The notes: generated by a model from the letters alone, not told the origin. Positions 17,497-26,615 are shown, counted from the first letter of the stretch. The stretch is DNA of 64,000 nt from JAGXTF01 sp044224315 (GCA_044224315.1 JBGAKR010000003.1:62001-126000), one strand, 5' to 3'. Program-made: numbers and translations.

Positions 17497-18471
17497 TCAT
17501 GGGCGCATTTTGTTGTATTTGTTGCGATACTCGGCAGGGGTAAGGCCGGTTATTTTTTTGAATATGGAGCGAAAAGCTTTTGTATCGGTATATCCCACTT
17601 CGCTCATCACCTCATTTATATTCAGCCTGGAGGATTCAAAGTTGCGCTTGGCGGCTTCAATTTTAATACGCTGAATATATTCAAGCACACTATTGTTTGT
17701 AGCAGTTCTAAACCTGCGTTCAAAACTTCTGCGTCCAACCGAAACGTATTCTGCCAATTCATCCACACTTATTTTCTCCTGAATATTCTGCTCAATGTAC
17801 TGCTGGGCCAGTTTTACCGCTTCGTCGGTATGATTTTTTTGCCCTTGAAACATAGCATAGGCAGTTTGGCTTTCCCGGTCAATGTCTACTGCGAAATATT
17901 TTGAAGCCAGAATGGCTGTTTCACGATCAGAGTATTTTTCAACCAAATGCAGTAACAAGTTCCAGTAAGAGTTAGCCCCGCCACTCGAATACAAGCGGTT
18001 TTCTTCGGTAATAACGCTGCCATCCACTACTTCTACATTGGGAAATAAACTTCTGAATTCATTTTGAAAACCCCAATGGGTAGAGCACTTTTTACCATCG
18101 AGTAAACCGGTAGATGCAAGCAAAAAGGCACCTACACATAGGGAGGCAACTTCTGCGCCAGCCTGATATTGTTGCTGAATCCATGGAATTAATGCTGCAT
18201 TTTGGGCAATGGCATTTTGCATATTCCCAAATAGAGCAGGAATAAGCACAATGTCAGCTTTTTCAGCATTTTCCAGCTGCTGTTCAGTATGCACAGTGTA
18301 TAATCCTCCATTTAGCAATATTTCTTTGCTGGCACCAACCAATCGGACCCTGAAAAGTGGATCGCGCCCCGATGCCATAAAAAATTGATTTACTGCCGAA
18401 AACAAATACTGAGGATCAGCAATCGCCTGCAATACCGAAGATTCGGGAACCAAAATGCTCACATTTTTCAT
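17497..18471 (-). CDS. GlxA-type transcriptional regulator (DJ-1/PfpI plus AraC HTH)
   Basis: A 324-residue DNA-binding regulator. The N-terminal ~190 residues are a DJ-1/PfpI-like domain, with the nucleophile-elbow-like ASLCVGAFLLASTGLLDGK. The C-terminal ~100 residues are an AraC/XylS double helix-turn-helix, with ISVDELAEYVSVGRRSFERR and VGYTDTKAFRSIFKKITG. ATG at 18471 is chosen because residues before it are not part of the fold; an exact -7 box TACCTTTG lies 24 bp upstream. It is divergent from the SRPBCC/VOC gene run, its likely target. Confidence 0.88.
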   Translation of the reverse strand: MKNVSILVPESSVLQAIADPQYLFSAVNQFFMASGRDPLFRVRLVGASKEILLNGGLYTVHTEQQLENAEKADIVLIPALFGNMQNAIAQNAALIPWIQQQYQAGAEVASLCVGAFLLASTGLLDGKKCSTHWGFQNEFRSLFPNVEVVDGSVITEENRLYSSGGANSYWNLLLHLVEKYSDRETAILASKYFAVDIDRESQTAYAMFQGQKNHTDEAVKLAQQYIEQNIQEKISVDELAEYVSVGRRSFERRFRTATNNSVLEYIQRIKIEAAKRNFESSRLNINEVMSEVGYTDTKAFRSIFKKITGLTPAEYRNKYNKMRP

Positions 18472-18494
18472 AGATTGCAAAGAAAATAGGATTG

Positions 18495-18502
18495 CAAAGG
18501 TA
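18495..18502 (-). promoter_or_regulatory. -7 box TACCTTTG of the GlxA-type regulator gene
   Basis: Exact TAnnTTTG on the minus strand within the 126-bp divergent region; TTTTTG lies about 16 bp upstream as a weak -33. Confidence 0.5.
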
Positions 18503-18597
18503 ATATCGCAATTTGTCGCAAAAAGCCCCTTTTTTGACTTTTTTGCACATTGTGAGGTATTCGCCAACAATGCAATTTTGCATTAATATTAACAAAA

Positions 18598-19455
18598 ATG
18601 AAAAATCTGGAATTCAAAATTCAAATTCAGGCTAGTGCCTCTAAAGTATGGCATGTGCTGTGGAGCGACTTTACGTATCGTCAATGGACAGCGCCTTTTA
18701 GTCCGGGCTCTCATGCAGTAACGGATTGGAAAGAAGGCAGCAAGGTGCTGTTCTTAGGTCCGGAAGGAAGTGGCATGTTTTCTAAAATAGAAGCTTGCAA
18801 AACCTTTGAATATATGGCATTTAAACACCTGGGTGAAGTTAAAAATTTTGAAGAACAACCTGTTTCCGATGCCATAAAGGATTGGGTTGGTGCCATGGAA
18901 ACCTACCGTTTGGAAGAAAACAACGGCGTAACTTCTCTCACCGCTACTACCGATATGCCCGAAGAATTTATAGAATCGATGGGTGAAGCATTTAAAAAAG
19001 CAATGGATCTTGTGAAATCACTTTCCGAAAATCCGGTAGTATTAACCGTAACTACATCGGTTAATGCAAGTGCAGAAAAAACCTGGGCCCATTTTACCCA
19101 ACCCGAGCATATTATGCAATGGAATAATGCATCGGATGATTGGCATTGCCCGACAGCTAGCAGTGATTTGCGCCCGGGGGGAAGTTTTTCCTATACCATG
19201 GCTGCAAAAGACGGAAGTTTTTCGTTTGATTTTGGTGGGGTTTTCAATGAAGTAAAACCATTTCATATGCTTACTTATACCATTGGGGACGGCCGCAAAG
19301 TGGAAGTAACTTTTCAGGAAGAAAACGGTACCTGCAGCGTGGTCGAAAAATTCGAAGCCGAATCTATGAATTCCTATGATTTGCAAATAGGAGGTTGGCA
19401 AGCCATTTTAAATAATTTTAAAAAACAAGTAGAAGGCTCGGAAGGCAGAATGTAG
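18598..19455 (+). CDS. Tandem SRPBCC (AHSA1-type) domain protein
   Basis: 285 residues containing two START-like SRPBCC domains: residues ~1-145, opening with IQIQASASKVWHVLWSDFTY, and ~147-280, opening with TTSVNASAEKTWAHFTQPEH. These helix-grip folds bind hydrophobic ligands. First gene of a co-oriented run to 22071 and divergent from the GlxA-type regulator. Its stop codon (TAG) lies inside the first unit of a heptamer repeat array, so the last residues Arg-Met may come from the repeat. Ligand unknown. Confidence 0.85.
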   Translation: MKNLEFKIQIQASASKVWHVLWSDFTYRQWTAPFSPGSHAVTDWKEGSKVLFLGPEGSGMFSKIEACKTFEYMAFKHLGEVKNFEEQPVSDAIKDWVGAMETYRLEENNGVTSLTATTDMPEEFIESMGEAFKKAMDLVKSLSENPVVLTVTTSVNASAEKTWAHFTQPEHIMQWNNASDDWHCPTASSDLRPGGSFSYTMAAKDGSFSFDFGGVFNEVKPFHMLTYTIGDGRKVEVTFQEENGTCSVVEKFEAESMNSYDLQIGGWQAILNNFKKQVEGSEGRM

Positions 19456-19511
19456 AATGCAAAATGTAGAATGTAAAATGTAAAATGCAAAATGGAGAAT
19501 GGAGAATGTGA
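19449..19511. repeat. Heptamer array, nine units of AATGNRR type
   Basis: Nine contiguous 7-bp units: AATGTAG, AATGCAA, AATGTAG, AATGTAA, AATGTAA, AATGCAA, AATGGAG, AATGGAG, AATGTGA. The first unit carries the stop codon of the SRPBCC gene. Confidence 0.9.
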
Positions 19512-19649
19512 CAGCCCAAGTCATGCGCAATAACACTTTCCATGCACATTTTCATCCTGGCCTGAAACGAAAATTTTACATTTACATAATTGTAAAAACC
19601 ACCCAAATTCAATTATTTAATATCCAAAAACCACAACACCACAATACTA

Positions 19650-19699
19650 CACTACCACAATTACTAAATACCACACTACCACAATCTCTAAATACCACA
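19650..19699. repeat. AC-rich direct repeat, 24-bp period
   Basis: Two near-identical 26-bp copies start at 19650 and 19674; both begin CACTACCACAAT and end CTAAATACCACA, differing at 2 bases. They lie just before the VOC gene at 19712. Surrounding 19610-19710 is low-complexity CCA/ACA-rich sequence. Confidence 0.8.
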
Positions 19700-19711
19700 A
19701 CACCATAATCC

Positions 19712-20560
19712 ATGAACCCCATATACCCTTGCCTTTGGTTTGATAATCAGGGCCTCGACGCTGCTAATTTTTATTGCTCAATTTTTAAAAATTCAGGCAT
19801 TAAATCCAATAATCCTATGGTTACTATTTTTGAATTGGAAGGACAAAAAATAATGGCCTTAAATGGAGGACCTGTTTTTACTTTTAATCCTTCCATATCA
19901 TTTTTTGTAACCTGCGAAACAGATGAAGAAATAAACCATTTATGGAATGAATTAATAAAAGGTGGTAATGTATTGATGCCTTTGGGCCAATACCCCTGGA
20001 GTGAAAAATATGCCTGGCTCAATGATAAATTTGGATTATCGTGGCAATTAATGAAAGGCACTTTAAATCCGGGGCAGCCTAAAATTTCGACCTGCTTTTT
20101 GTATGTAGGTGAGAAGTTTGGAAAAGCCGAAGAATCGATTCATTTTTATTCTGATATTTTTGATGATTATAAACTCGAGCATATCGAAAAATATGGGGAA
20201 GAACCAGGTCAGACAGTCGGCACATTAAAGCATGGTGAATATTATTTGGGTGGCAGGCGCATGATGGCCATGGATGGGGCTGGAAACCACAATTTCCATT
20301 TTAATGAATCCATCTCTTTTGTGATTGATTGCGATAGCCAGGAAGAAATTGATTTTTATTGGGATAATTTGCTAAAAGGTGGCCAGGAAAGTCAATGTGG
20401 TTGGCTGAAAGACCAGTTTGGTGTTTCATGGCAAGTGGTACCTTCCATTTTAGCTAAATTAATGTCGGACCCTTCCAAAGCACCTAAGGTGGTTGAGGCC
20501 TTTATGAAAATGAAAAAATTCAATATTCAGGCCCTGATTGATGCTGCAGGAGGAATGTAA
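19712..20560 (+). CDS. Tandem PhnB-like VOC domain protein
   Basis: 282 residues made of two PhnB-like (3-demethylubiquinone methyltransferase-type) vicinal-oxygen-chelate domains: residues ~1-130 (YPCLWFDNQGLDAANFYCS to FGLSWQLMKG) and ~131-275 (STCFLYVGEKFGKAEESIHF to FGVSWQVVPS). VOC proteins use paired beta-alpha-beta-beta-beta units, often with metal; here the function is unknown. Like the SRPBCC gene it ends Gly-Met-stop, with the stop in the first unit of another heptamer array. Part of the run divergent from the GlxA-type regulator. Confidence 0.85.
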   Translation: MNPIYPCLWFDNQGLDAANFYCSIFKNSGIKSNNPMVTIFELEGQKIMALNGGPVFTFNPSISFFVTCETDEEINHLWNELIKGGNVLMPLGQYPWSEKYAWLNDKFGLSWQLMKGTLNPGQPKISTCFLYVGEKFGKAEESIHFYSDIFDDYKLEHIEKYGEEPGQTVGTLKHGEYYLGGRRMMAMDGAGNHNFHFNESISFVIDCDSQEEIDFYWDNLLKGGQESQCGWLKDQFGVSWQVVPSILAKLMSDPSKAPKVVEAFMKMKKFNIQALIDAAGGM

Positions 20561-20602
20561 AATTTAGAATGTAAAATGTAAAATGTAGAATGGAAGATGG
20601 AA
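20554..20602. repeat. Second heptamer array at a gene end
   Basis: Seven 7-bp units, AATGTAA, AATTTAG, AATGTAA, AATGTAA, AATGTAG, AATGGAA and GATGGAA. The first unit carries the TAA stop of the VOC gene. The remaining 20603-20765 shows no gene. Confidence 0.85.
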
Positions 20603-20765
20603 AATTATACAGCTGGTGAAAAGCACAACTTGCAGTCCGCCGAAATTTAAACGGGTGGCGCAAAATGTAAAAGCCAGGAAAAACGCCTTTACAACACAAC
20701 TACCATTTTTTTAACAAAATAAACCATTTACCGAATCCAAAATTCAACTAATCTAACAATTTCCC

Positions 20766-21179
20766 GTGTTCACCCCGTACCTTACATTTCCAGGCAATTG
20801 CAGACAGGCATTAAATTTTTATCAAACCTGTTTCAATGCCGAGCTCCAATTGCAAACTGTTGCCGAGTCGCCTTTGGCCGACAAAATGCCGGCACAAATG
20901 GGTTCCTTGATTTTACATGCTACCCTGCAGTTGAAAGATCAAACCATCATGGCCTCGGATATGGTGCCTGAGGGCGGGTTAATCGTGGGAAACAACGTTT
21001 CGATAGTTTACAATTGTGAATCTGAAAAAGAGATCCAATCCTTGTACGAGATTTTATCTAAAAATGGGGTGCGCAATCATGCCATTGAAACTACTTTTTG
21101 GGGTGCATTATTTGGCGATCTTACTGATAAATATGGAATCCATTGGTTTTTAAACTTTGAACAAAAACAAAAAAAATAA
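20766..21179 (+). CDS. VOC family protein, PhnB type
   Basis: A 137-residue single PhnB-like VOC protein. It opens TPYLTFPGNCRQALNFYQ, the standard PhnB start, and ends with DKYGIHWFLNFE, the standard last strand. The GTG at 20766 is right before the conserved N-terminus. One base separates its stop from the next ATG, so the two are coupled. Probably small-molecule binding; no substrate can be named. Confidence 0.85.
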   Translation: MFTPYLTFPGNCRQALNFYQTCFNAELQLQTVAESPLADKMPAQMGSLILHATLQLKDQTIMASDMVPEGGLIVGNNVSIVYNCESEKEIQSLYEILSKNGVRNHAIETTFWGALFGDLTDKYGIHWFLNFEQKQKK

Positions 21180-21180
21180 T

Positions 21181-21399
21181 ATGTCATTTCAAGCGTATCT
21201 CGACAATATCAAAGCCAAAACTGGCAAGGGGCCTGAAGAATTTAAAGCCTTGGCTAAAGAAAAAGGATTCTTAATAAACGGCAAATTAAATCCAAATGCA
21301 AAAGCGGGCGAAATTGTGGATTGGTTAAAGACCGATTTTGATTTAGGGCATGGGCATTCAATGGCTATTTATGCGCTTTTTAAAGGAAAAAAATCGTAA
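21181..21399 (+). CDS. DUF4287-domain protein
   Basis: A 72-residue protein matching the DUF4287 pattern: MSFQAYLDNIKAKTGKGPEE at the start, FKALAKEKGFL in the middle, and DLGHGHSMAIYALFKG at the end. The family is small, helical and uncharacterised, and often accompanies SRPBCC and YdeI-type genes, as here. Start and stop are flush with its neighbours. Confidence 0.85.
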   Translation: MSFQAYLDNIKAKTGKGPEEFKALAKEKGFLINGKLNPNAKAGEIVDWLKTDFDLGHGHSMAIYALFKGKKS

Positions 21400-21849
21400 A
21401 TGAAACAAACCTTTGAAACTATCTTAATACTTGCGGGTAAAACCGCTACCGGCTTTGAAATACCGCCCGAAATTGTGGCCTCTTTTAATGCAGGAAAAAA
21501 AGTTCCGGTGAAAGTAACCATAAATGGTTATACCTATCGCAATACCATAGCTGTAATGGGCAATACATTTATGTTGGGTGTGAGTGCAGAACACCGCGCT
21601 GGCTCTGGGGTTAAAGCCGGTGATGTTTTAACTGTTACCCTGGAGTTGGATACCGAACCCAGGGTAGTAGAAATTCCTGAAAATTTATTAAAATTATTTG
21701 CCGAAAATCCACAGGCGCGTATTAATTTTGAAGCGTTATCGCATAGTAAAAAGCAAGGATTGGTTTTGCCCATTAAAGCGGCTAAAACCGAAGCAACACT
21801 TCAGAAAAGACTTGCCCAAACTATGCAGATTTTGCTTGGAAATACCTAA
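21400..21849 (+). CDS. DUF1905 / YdeI-OmpD-associated (OmdA) protein
   Basis: 149 residues: an N-terminal DUF1905 beta-barrel-like domain (FETILILAGKTATGFEIPPE, then NGYTYRNTIAVMGNTFMLGV) and a C-terminal YdeI/OmdA-like helical part (LLKLFAENPQARINFEALSH). Members are linked to antimicrobial-peptide or bacteriocin tolerance in some bacteria; that role here is inference. ATG immediately follows the previous stop. Confidence 0.82.
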   Translation: MKQTFETILILAGKTATGFEIPPEIVASFNAGKKVPVKVTINGYTYRNTIAVMGNTFMLGVSAEHRAGSGVKAGDVLTVTLELDTEPRVVEIPENLLKLFAENPQARINFEALSHSKKQGLVLPIKAAKTEATLQKRLAQTMQILLGNT

Positions 21850-21858
21850 CAAATAGCC

Positions 21859-22071
21859 ATGGTTGAAGTATTTAAAACCAATGTGTTAAAAGAATATCAG
21901 GCGCTTGGATTATTAGAGCAACTGCAACATCATTTCCCGGATGGTTACCTCAATTTCGATTTGGCCGACTGCGACCATATTCTGCGTGTTGAGGCAGGAC
22001 ATATTCACCCCGATGTGGTGGTAAATGTGCTCCAACAGGAAGGGTTTGCCTGCGAGGTGCTCGCTGAGTAA
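21859..22071 (+). CDS. Small HMA-like protein of unknown function
   Basis: A 70-residue beta-alpha-beta protein: VEVFKTNVLKEYQALGLLEQ, then NFDLADCDHILRVE. It resembles the heavy-metal-associated fold in size and pattern but lacks the CxxC metal site. Similar short proteins occur in many Bacteroidota. Last gene of the co-oriented run; 9 bp after the YdeI-like gene. Confidence 0.65.
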   Translation: MVEVFKTNVLKEYQALGLLEQLQHHFPDGYLNFDLADCDHILRVEAGHIHPDVVVNVLQQEGFACEVLAE

Positions 22072-22083
22072 AAATACCTGATA

Positions 22084-22914
22084 TTATTCTACCACAAAGC
22101 TTCTTACAAAGTTTTGGTCACTGGTTTTTACTTGTAAAAAATACGTACCCGCTTTTAGTTTAGGCAATTTATATTTAGCAGAGTAATGGACAGAAATTGC
22201 ACCACTATGGAGCGTTGCACATTTTCTTCCGGATAAATCTATTATCTCCACTTCTCCGTTCATTTTTTGCTTGTTATTTAAAGTTACTGTAATGAACTCT
22301 GCCGTAGGATTTGGATACAGTTGTATACAAGTTTTATTTTCCAGTTTTGAATATCCGGCAGGGTTGTTTTCTTTCACTGCCAAGGTAGACAAAAAGGTTT
22401 GGTCACTTGCTTTATGACCTTCATAATTGGAATTAAATCCGCCGTAGAAAACAAAATCACCGCTGCCTGCTGGAGGTGCTATCCAATCAAACGACCAACT
22501 CATTGAATCCACGCTTTCAATGCCATTTGCGGTATAGGTAATGTACTTATCAGCGCCAACCAGTTTGGTTTTCACAGTATCGGTAAGCACCATTTTGCCC
22601 ATTAATTTACCTTTTAAATCCTGGGGAGAAATCTCAAACCCAAAGCGTGTAGCTCCGATCTCAATGTTTTTTACATAAATGGTGTATTTTTTTCCGCCCT
22701 CATATCCTTCCTTTGGAATATTAGAAGTAATCCAACCATTTACATCGGTTTTAAAACCACCATGACAAGCTGTACAATCTTTCAGACTATCACCTGGTGA
22801 ACCAGTATAACCAGGGGCCGCACCATCTTTTTTCATTACCCTGCGAGGTTTGAATGACTCCATGCCCACAAACACAGCTGCTGCAAGTAAGGAACAGTAT
22901 ACAATTTTCTTCAT
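22084..22914 (-). CDS. Choice-of-anchor V domain protein with T9SS sorting domain
   Basis: 276-residue exported protein. After the signal peptide comes the family hallmark GYTGSPGDSLKDCTACHGG, holding a CTACH haem-c-like motif, then a beta-sandwich to about residue 185. The last ~75 residues are a type-A T9SS sorting domain (LYPNPTAEFITV to KAGTYFLQV), so it should be secreted and anchored by the type IX system. Whether CTACH carries haem is not known. Convergent with the small HMA-like gene. Confidence 0.85.
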   Translation of the reverse strand: MKKIVYCSLLAAAVFVGMESFKPRRVMKKDGAAPGYTGSPGDSLKDCTACHGGFKTDVNGWITSNIPKEGYEGGKKYTIYVKNIEIGATRFGFEISPQDLKGKLMGKMVLTDTVKTKLVGADKYITYTANGIESVDSMSWSFDWIAPPAGSGDFVFYGGFNSNYEGHKASDQTFLSTLAVKENNPAGYSKLENKTCIQLYPNPTAEFITVTLNNKQKMNGEVEIIDLSGRKCATLHSGAISVHYSAKYKLPKLKAGTYFLQVKTSDQNFVRSFVVE

Positions 22915-22976
22915 GGTTCAAAATTAAAGACCTCAAATTTAAGCAAATAGGACGAATCGTGGAAATTATTGCATTT

Positions 22977-23864
22977 TTAAGCACGGTCTTGCTCTCTCCA
23001 ATATTCCGTGCGCAGTTGTTTTCTGCACTCGGCCGGGCTTATGTGGGTTTGCTGTTTAAAGAAGCGTGTAAAGTAAGATGGATCGTCAAAGCCCAGGATA
23101 TGGGCAATTTGGTTTACATTTAAATCGTCAAATAGCAGCATTCGCTTAGCTTCCAATATCAATCTATCCTGTATAAAATCTGTGGCGGTAAGGCCTTATG
23201 CTTTTTTTACTTTTTCATTTAGGGTTGCAGTGGTAATATTCAGTTTTTCGGCATAATCTGAGGGTTTATGCAACCGCACAAAATTCTCCTCTACCATCAA
23301 TCTGAATTGTTTAATTAAATCAATTTCTACCGGATTCGAATCCTCAGGATTTTGAACTAAATACAGCCTTTTTAATTCGGTTAACAGCACATTCAGGTAG
23401 GCTGCAATCATGCTGTTCTTATCGGTATAATCGCTACCGGCATGTGTTTTTAGGGTGCTAAATAAATGCTGAATAACGGTAAATTCGGTCTTGGGAATAT
23501 TAATAACAGGCGATTTTGTGTTATTATTGGTGTAGGGTAAATATTGCAATTGGTTTTTTACCATGGCATTAAATTCAAAAAAACTGCGCGAAAAAAGAAT
23601 CACATAACCATGCGAATCCAGCGCCCTCTGTACCATATGCACCTGGCCCGGTGAAACTACGTGCACACTTTGATCGGAAATGCTAAATTTTTCAAAATCT
23701 ATCTGATGCGTACCACCGCCTTTTTCAAATAGAAATATTTCATAATAAGAATGCCTGTGAAAATTCAATGGATCGTATTGCTGCTTCCCGGTGAGGTCTA
23801 CAATTTCAAACGGGATTTCAGTCCCGAGATGGTTGTACAAATGGTAGGTAGGAACTTGTTCCAT
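22977..23864 (-). pseudogene. AraC-family regulator split by an in-frame TAA
   Basis: The reading frame of a ~295-residue cupin-plus-AraC regulator runs unbroken from 23864 to 22977 except for one TAA at 23196-23198 (codon 223). Before it: N-terminal cupin-like domain (LNFHRHSYYEIFLFEKGGG) and the first helix-turn-helix, ending TLNEKVKKA. After it, in the same frame: GLTATDFIQDR and the second helix-turn-helix (ILGFDDPSYFTRFFKQQTH). The stop replaces the Thr/Lys expected between KKA and GLT. Without the second HTH the product would be inactive. Pseudogene, base error or readthrough are the options. Confidence 0.82.
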
Positions 23865-24003
23865 GATTTTTCAAAATTACAAGCACTGTTTAAATTACAA
23901 TCTCTTTCGGTTTATTTTTACATTTATATGTGATTTAGACTTGTGCACCTTTGCATTAACCCGTTTGCTATTGAGAAGGGATTTATGTAGCATTGCAGAA
24001 TAA

Positions 24004-25083
24004 ATGAAATTGTCTCAGGCAAAAAACAGATCAGTTGCAGGAATAGCGTGCATGATTGGTTTTTTTCTGCTGCCTGCATCTGGCATGGCTCAAGATTCTA
24101 CCCGCATTCATAAAGTCAAAGTGCTACCTGTACCCGCTTTTGGCTACAGCCCGGAAACAAAGTCTTATTTTGGCGCAGTCACCCTGTTTACTTTTCATTT
24201 TTACCCCGATTCGAATACAAGGGTTTCCAACGCAAAGGTTGAATTTAATTATACCCAACGAAAGCAGATTATTGTGGAGTTGGGTTGGAATTACTTTACC
24301 AGAGCCGAAAAATGGTTTACAAAAGGATTATTACATTTTTCAAAATACCCTGATTTTTATTATGGCATTGGGTCCGAAACCGCCGATTCGCAAAAGCTGA
24401 TATATACCAGCCACAGGCAAATTATCGACCTTGCTTTATTTAGAAATCTGGGTAAACATTGGTTTGCTGGCCCCAATTTCCGATACCAAAATTATGGCAG
24501 ATTAAGCGTGTCTGCGCCGATTCCATTTTAAACCGAATTGCGGCCTTCGTCTATGCTGGGTGCAGGTTTAGCCTTGTTGCACGATACACGAAACAATTTA
24601 TTGAATGCAACCTCGGGTAGTTATTTTTACTTGAATTCAGCACTAAATAAAACCCATCATTTATATGCCAAATTCAGCCTTGATTATCGATACTATAAAA
24701 GCTGGAAGTCAAGGTATACATTGGCGTCTAGAGTATATAATGAGTTTAATTCCGGCAACCCTCCCTTTTATGATTTGGCTTTTTTAGGTGGCGATAAATT
24801 TGTACGTGGCTATTATTTTGGGAGATTTCGCGACCGCAATTTAAGTACCATTCAAACCGAATTGCGTATTCCCCTTTTTTGGCGGTTGGGGGTTACAATT
24901 TTTGGCGGTATTTCTGCCATATATTCCAAAATTCAACAAGGTGAGATTAGCCCTAAAGGAAATGCAGGAATGGGTTTGCGTATAATGATGGATAAAAAGG
25001 ATAAAACCAATCTGCGATTTGATTATGCCCTTGGATCTTCTGGAAACAACGGTTTTTATGTTGCATTTGGAGAATCTTTTTAG
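24004..25083 (+). pseudogene. BamA/surface-antigen-like outer-membrane barrel split by an in-frame TAA
   Basis: A ~359-codon frame with a signal peptide (ending GMAQ) and repeated amphipathic beta strands. The conserved C-terminal barrel has the family motif FLGGDKFVRGYYFGRFRDRN and the final strand ends in an aromatic residue (FGESF). One TAA at 24529-24531 (codon 176) interrupts it after APIPF; the same frame continues with TELRPSSMLGAGLALLHDTR. No shift is needed to join the halves. Divergent from the equally interrupted AraC gene, which could have been its regulator. Confidence 0.8.
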
Positions 25084-25162
25084 TCTTTAAAATTTCGTTG
25101 GATGGATATATATTTACGATTGAAAAAGTTTTAATAATATTGAATAATTTTAATTTTACACA

Positions 25163-25639
25163 ATGAAAAATATCCTGTACAGACTGGCTATCAAAGCCGA
25201 TGTTCAAACTCTGGTAAATACCCGCATTCGTTTTGCCATTGAATTAAGCGGACCACAGCCCGAGGATAAAATAACGCATTTACATTCATTGATGACCGCG
25301 TATTTTACCCAAGCCATAGAAGATGGAACCTGCGATTCATTTATTGCCAGCGTAGATGGACAAACGGCTGGAATAGGGAGTGTAAATTACCGTCAGGTAC
25401 CGGGTAATTTTAGACATCCCAGCGGCAAATGGGGCTATATTATGAATATGTATACATATCCGGAATTTCGCAGAATGGGGATTTGTACACAAATCCTGAA
25501 TTTACTTATAGACGCCGGAAAAGCCCGTGGGGTAGGGGCTTTTGAATTGCATGCAACCGAAGCGGGTGAACCTGTTTATGTGCAGCAAGCTTTTATTAAA
25601 CATACCGAACCCACTTATCGGAAAATCGTAGAATTATAG
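25163..25639 (+). CDS. GNAT-family N-acetyltransferase
   Basis: A 158-residue acetyltransferase of the GCN5-related fold. Acetyl-CoA is bound by the segment after strand 4: MNMYTYPEFRRMGICTQILN, a variant of the R/Q-x-x-G-x-G/A loop with RRMGIC. Later GAFELHATEAGEPVYVQQAF is the typical strand 5-helix 4 part. Acceptor substrate unknown. ATG start; TAATATTG, close to a -7 box, lies upstream. Confidence 0.85.
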   Translation: MKNILYRLAIKADVQTLVNTRIRFAIELSGPQPEDKITHLHSLMTAYFTQAIEDGTCDSFIASVDGQTAGIGSVNYRQVPGNFRHPSGKWGYIMNMYTYPEFRRMGICTQILNLLIDAGKARGVGAFELHATEAGEPVYVQQAFIKHTEPTYRKIVEL

Positions 25640-25672
25640 ATCCTTCTGCATTAATTTTGTGTTTATAAACGT

Positions 25673-26611
25673 ATGCAAAAGGCACTGATATTTTTATTTT
25701 TGGGATATTTTTGCTGCTGTTCTTCACAGTCGCTAAGCATTGCACAGCTGGATTCTATAAAAATGAAAATGGCTGAAAGTATTCAAAAAAATTATATCGT
25801 AAACTCCAAAATACCCCTTTTATTAGATTCTTTGCGCACTTTTCAGGGTAAGGTTGTTAGCGCAGATTCTTTTGAAAAAGCAATGAATGCAAATTTATTC
25901 AAATGGTCGAATGATAAACATTTGTTTTTGCAATACAGGCCTGTAGTGGCAACGAATCTGAAACAGAATAAAGACATTCATAAAGAGCAGGATTTGAGAG
26001 AAAAGCGAGATAATTATGGGTTTGAAAAACCTGTAAAAATGAGTTCGAAATCGGTTATGGTGAGATTAAAGTACTTTGCTTATGTTACACCCGAAGCTAA
26101 AAAATATGTATACAATTACTTTAAAAAAATTAAGAAATATGAAAATATAATTTTGGATTTCAGAGGAAATTTAGGAGGGAGTGGAAGCATGATGCAACTG
26201 CTTTCAGGAATGATGTTAAGCGATTCAGCTCCTGAAATCTTGGCCATTGATAAGGCAGAAGGAAAAAGACAAATTATGCGCGCTTTTGAAGTACCTTCTT
26301 CGCAAAAATGTACCCAGAAATTGTATATATTAATAGATTCTCAAACTTTTAGTGCAGGCGAGGGTATGCCCTTTATTTTGAAAAACCGGAATCGGGCCAC
26401 CTTGGTTGGTGAAAATACCGCCGGGGCAGGCAATGTAGGTGGCCCTTATCCTTTGGCTTATGGTTTTATTCTCAATATTCCGATAGGATTACTTTTAGAT
26501 CCTCTTACCCAAACGGGTTGGGAGCAAATAGGTGTGCAGCCTCAAGTAATTTGTGAAAGTAAGATAGCAGTGAATAAAACCTTAGAGTTAATATTGCAAT
26601 CCAAACCCTGA
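25673..26611 (+). CDS. S41-family peptidase-like exported protein
   Basis: 312 residues with a signal peptide or lipoprotein signal (GYFCCCSS). The C-terminal half matches the S41 (tail-specific/C-terminal processing) protease core: ILDFRGNLGGSG, then the nucleophile segment IDSQTFSAGEG, and LVGENTAGAGN. No PDZ domain is visible, so this is the short form. An exact -7 box TAATTTTG lies 14 bp before the ATG. The next gene follows 4 bp after the stop. Confidence 0.8.
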   Translation: MQKALIFLFLGYFCCCSSQSLSIAQLDSIKMKMAESIQKNYIVNSKIPLLLDSLRTFQGKVVSADSFEKAMNANLFKWSNDKHLFLQYRPVVATNLKQNKDIHKEQDLREKRDNYGFEKPVKMSSKSVMVRLKYFAYVTPEAKKYVYNYFKKIKKYENIILDFRGNLGGSGSMMQLLSGMMLSDSAPEILAIDKAEGKRQIMRAFEVPSSQKCTQKLYILIDSQTFSAGEGMPFILKNRNRATLVGENTAGAGNVGGPYPLAYGFILNIPIGLLLDPLTQTGWEQIGVQPQVICESKIAVNKTLELILQSKP

Positions 26612-26615
26612 TAGT

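Noticed and set aside
23196..23864. AraC upper part as a complete 222-residue gene
   Set aside because: It ends between the two helix-turn-helix units and the same frame continues with the missing half, so it is an interrupted gene.
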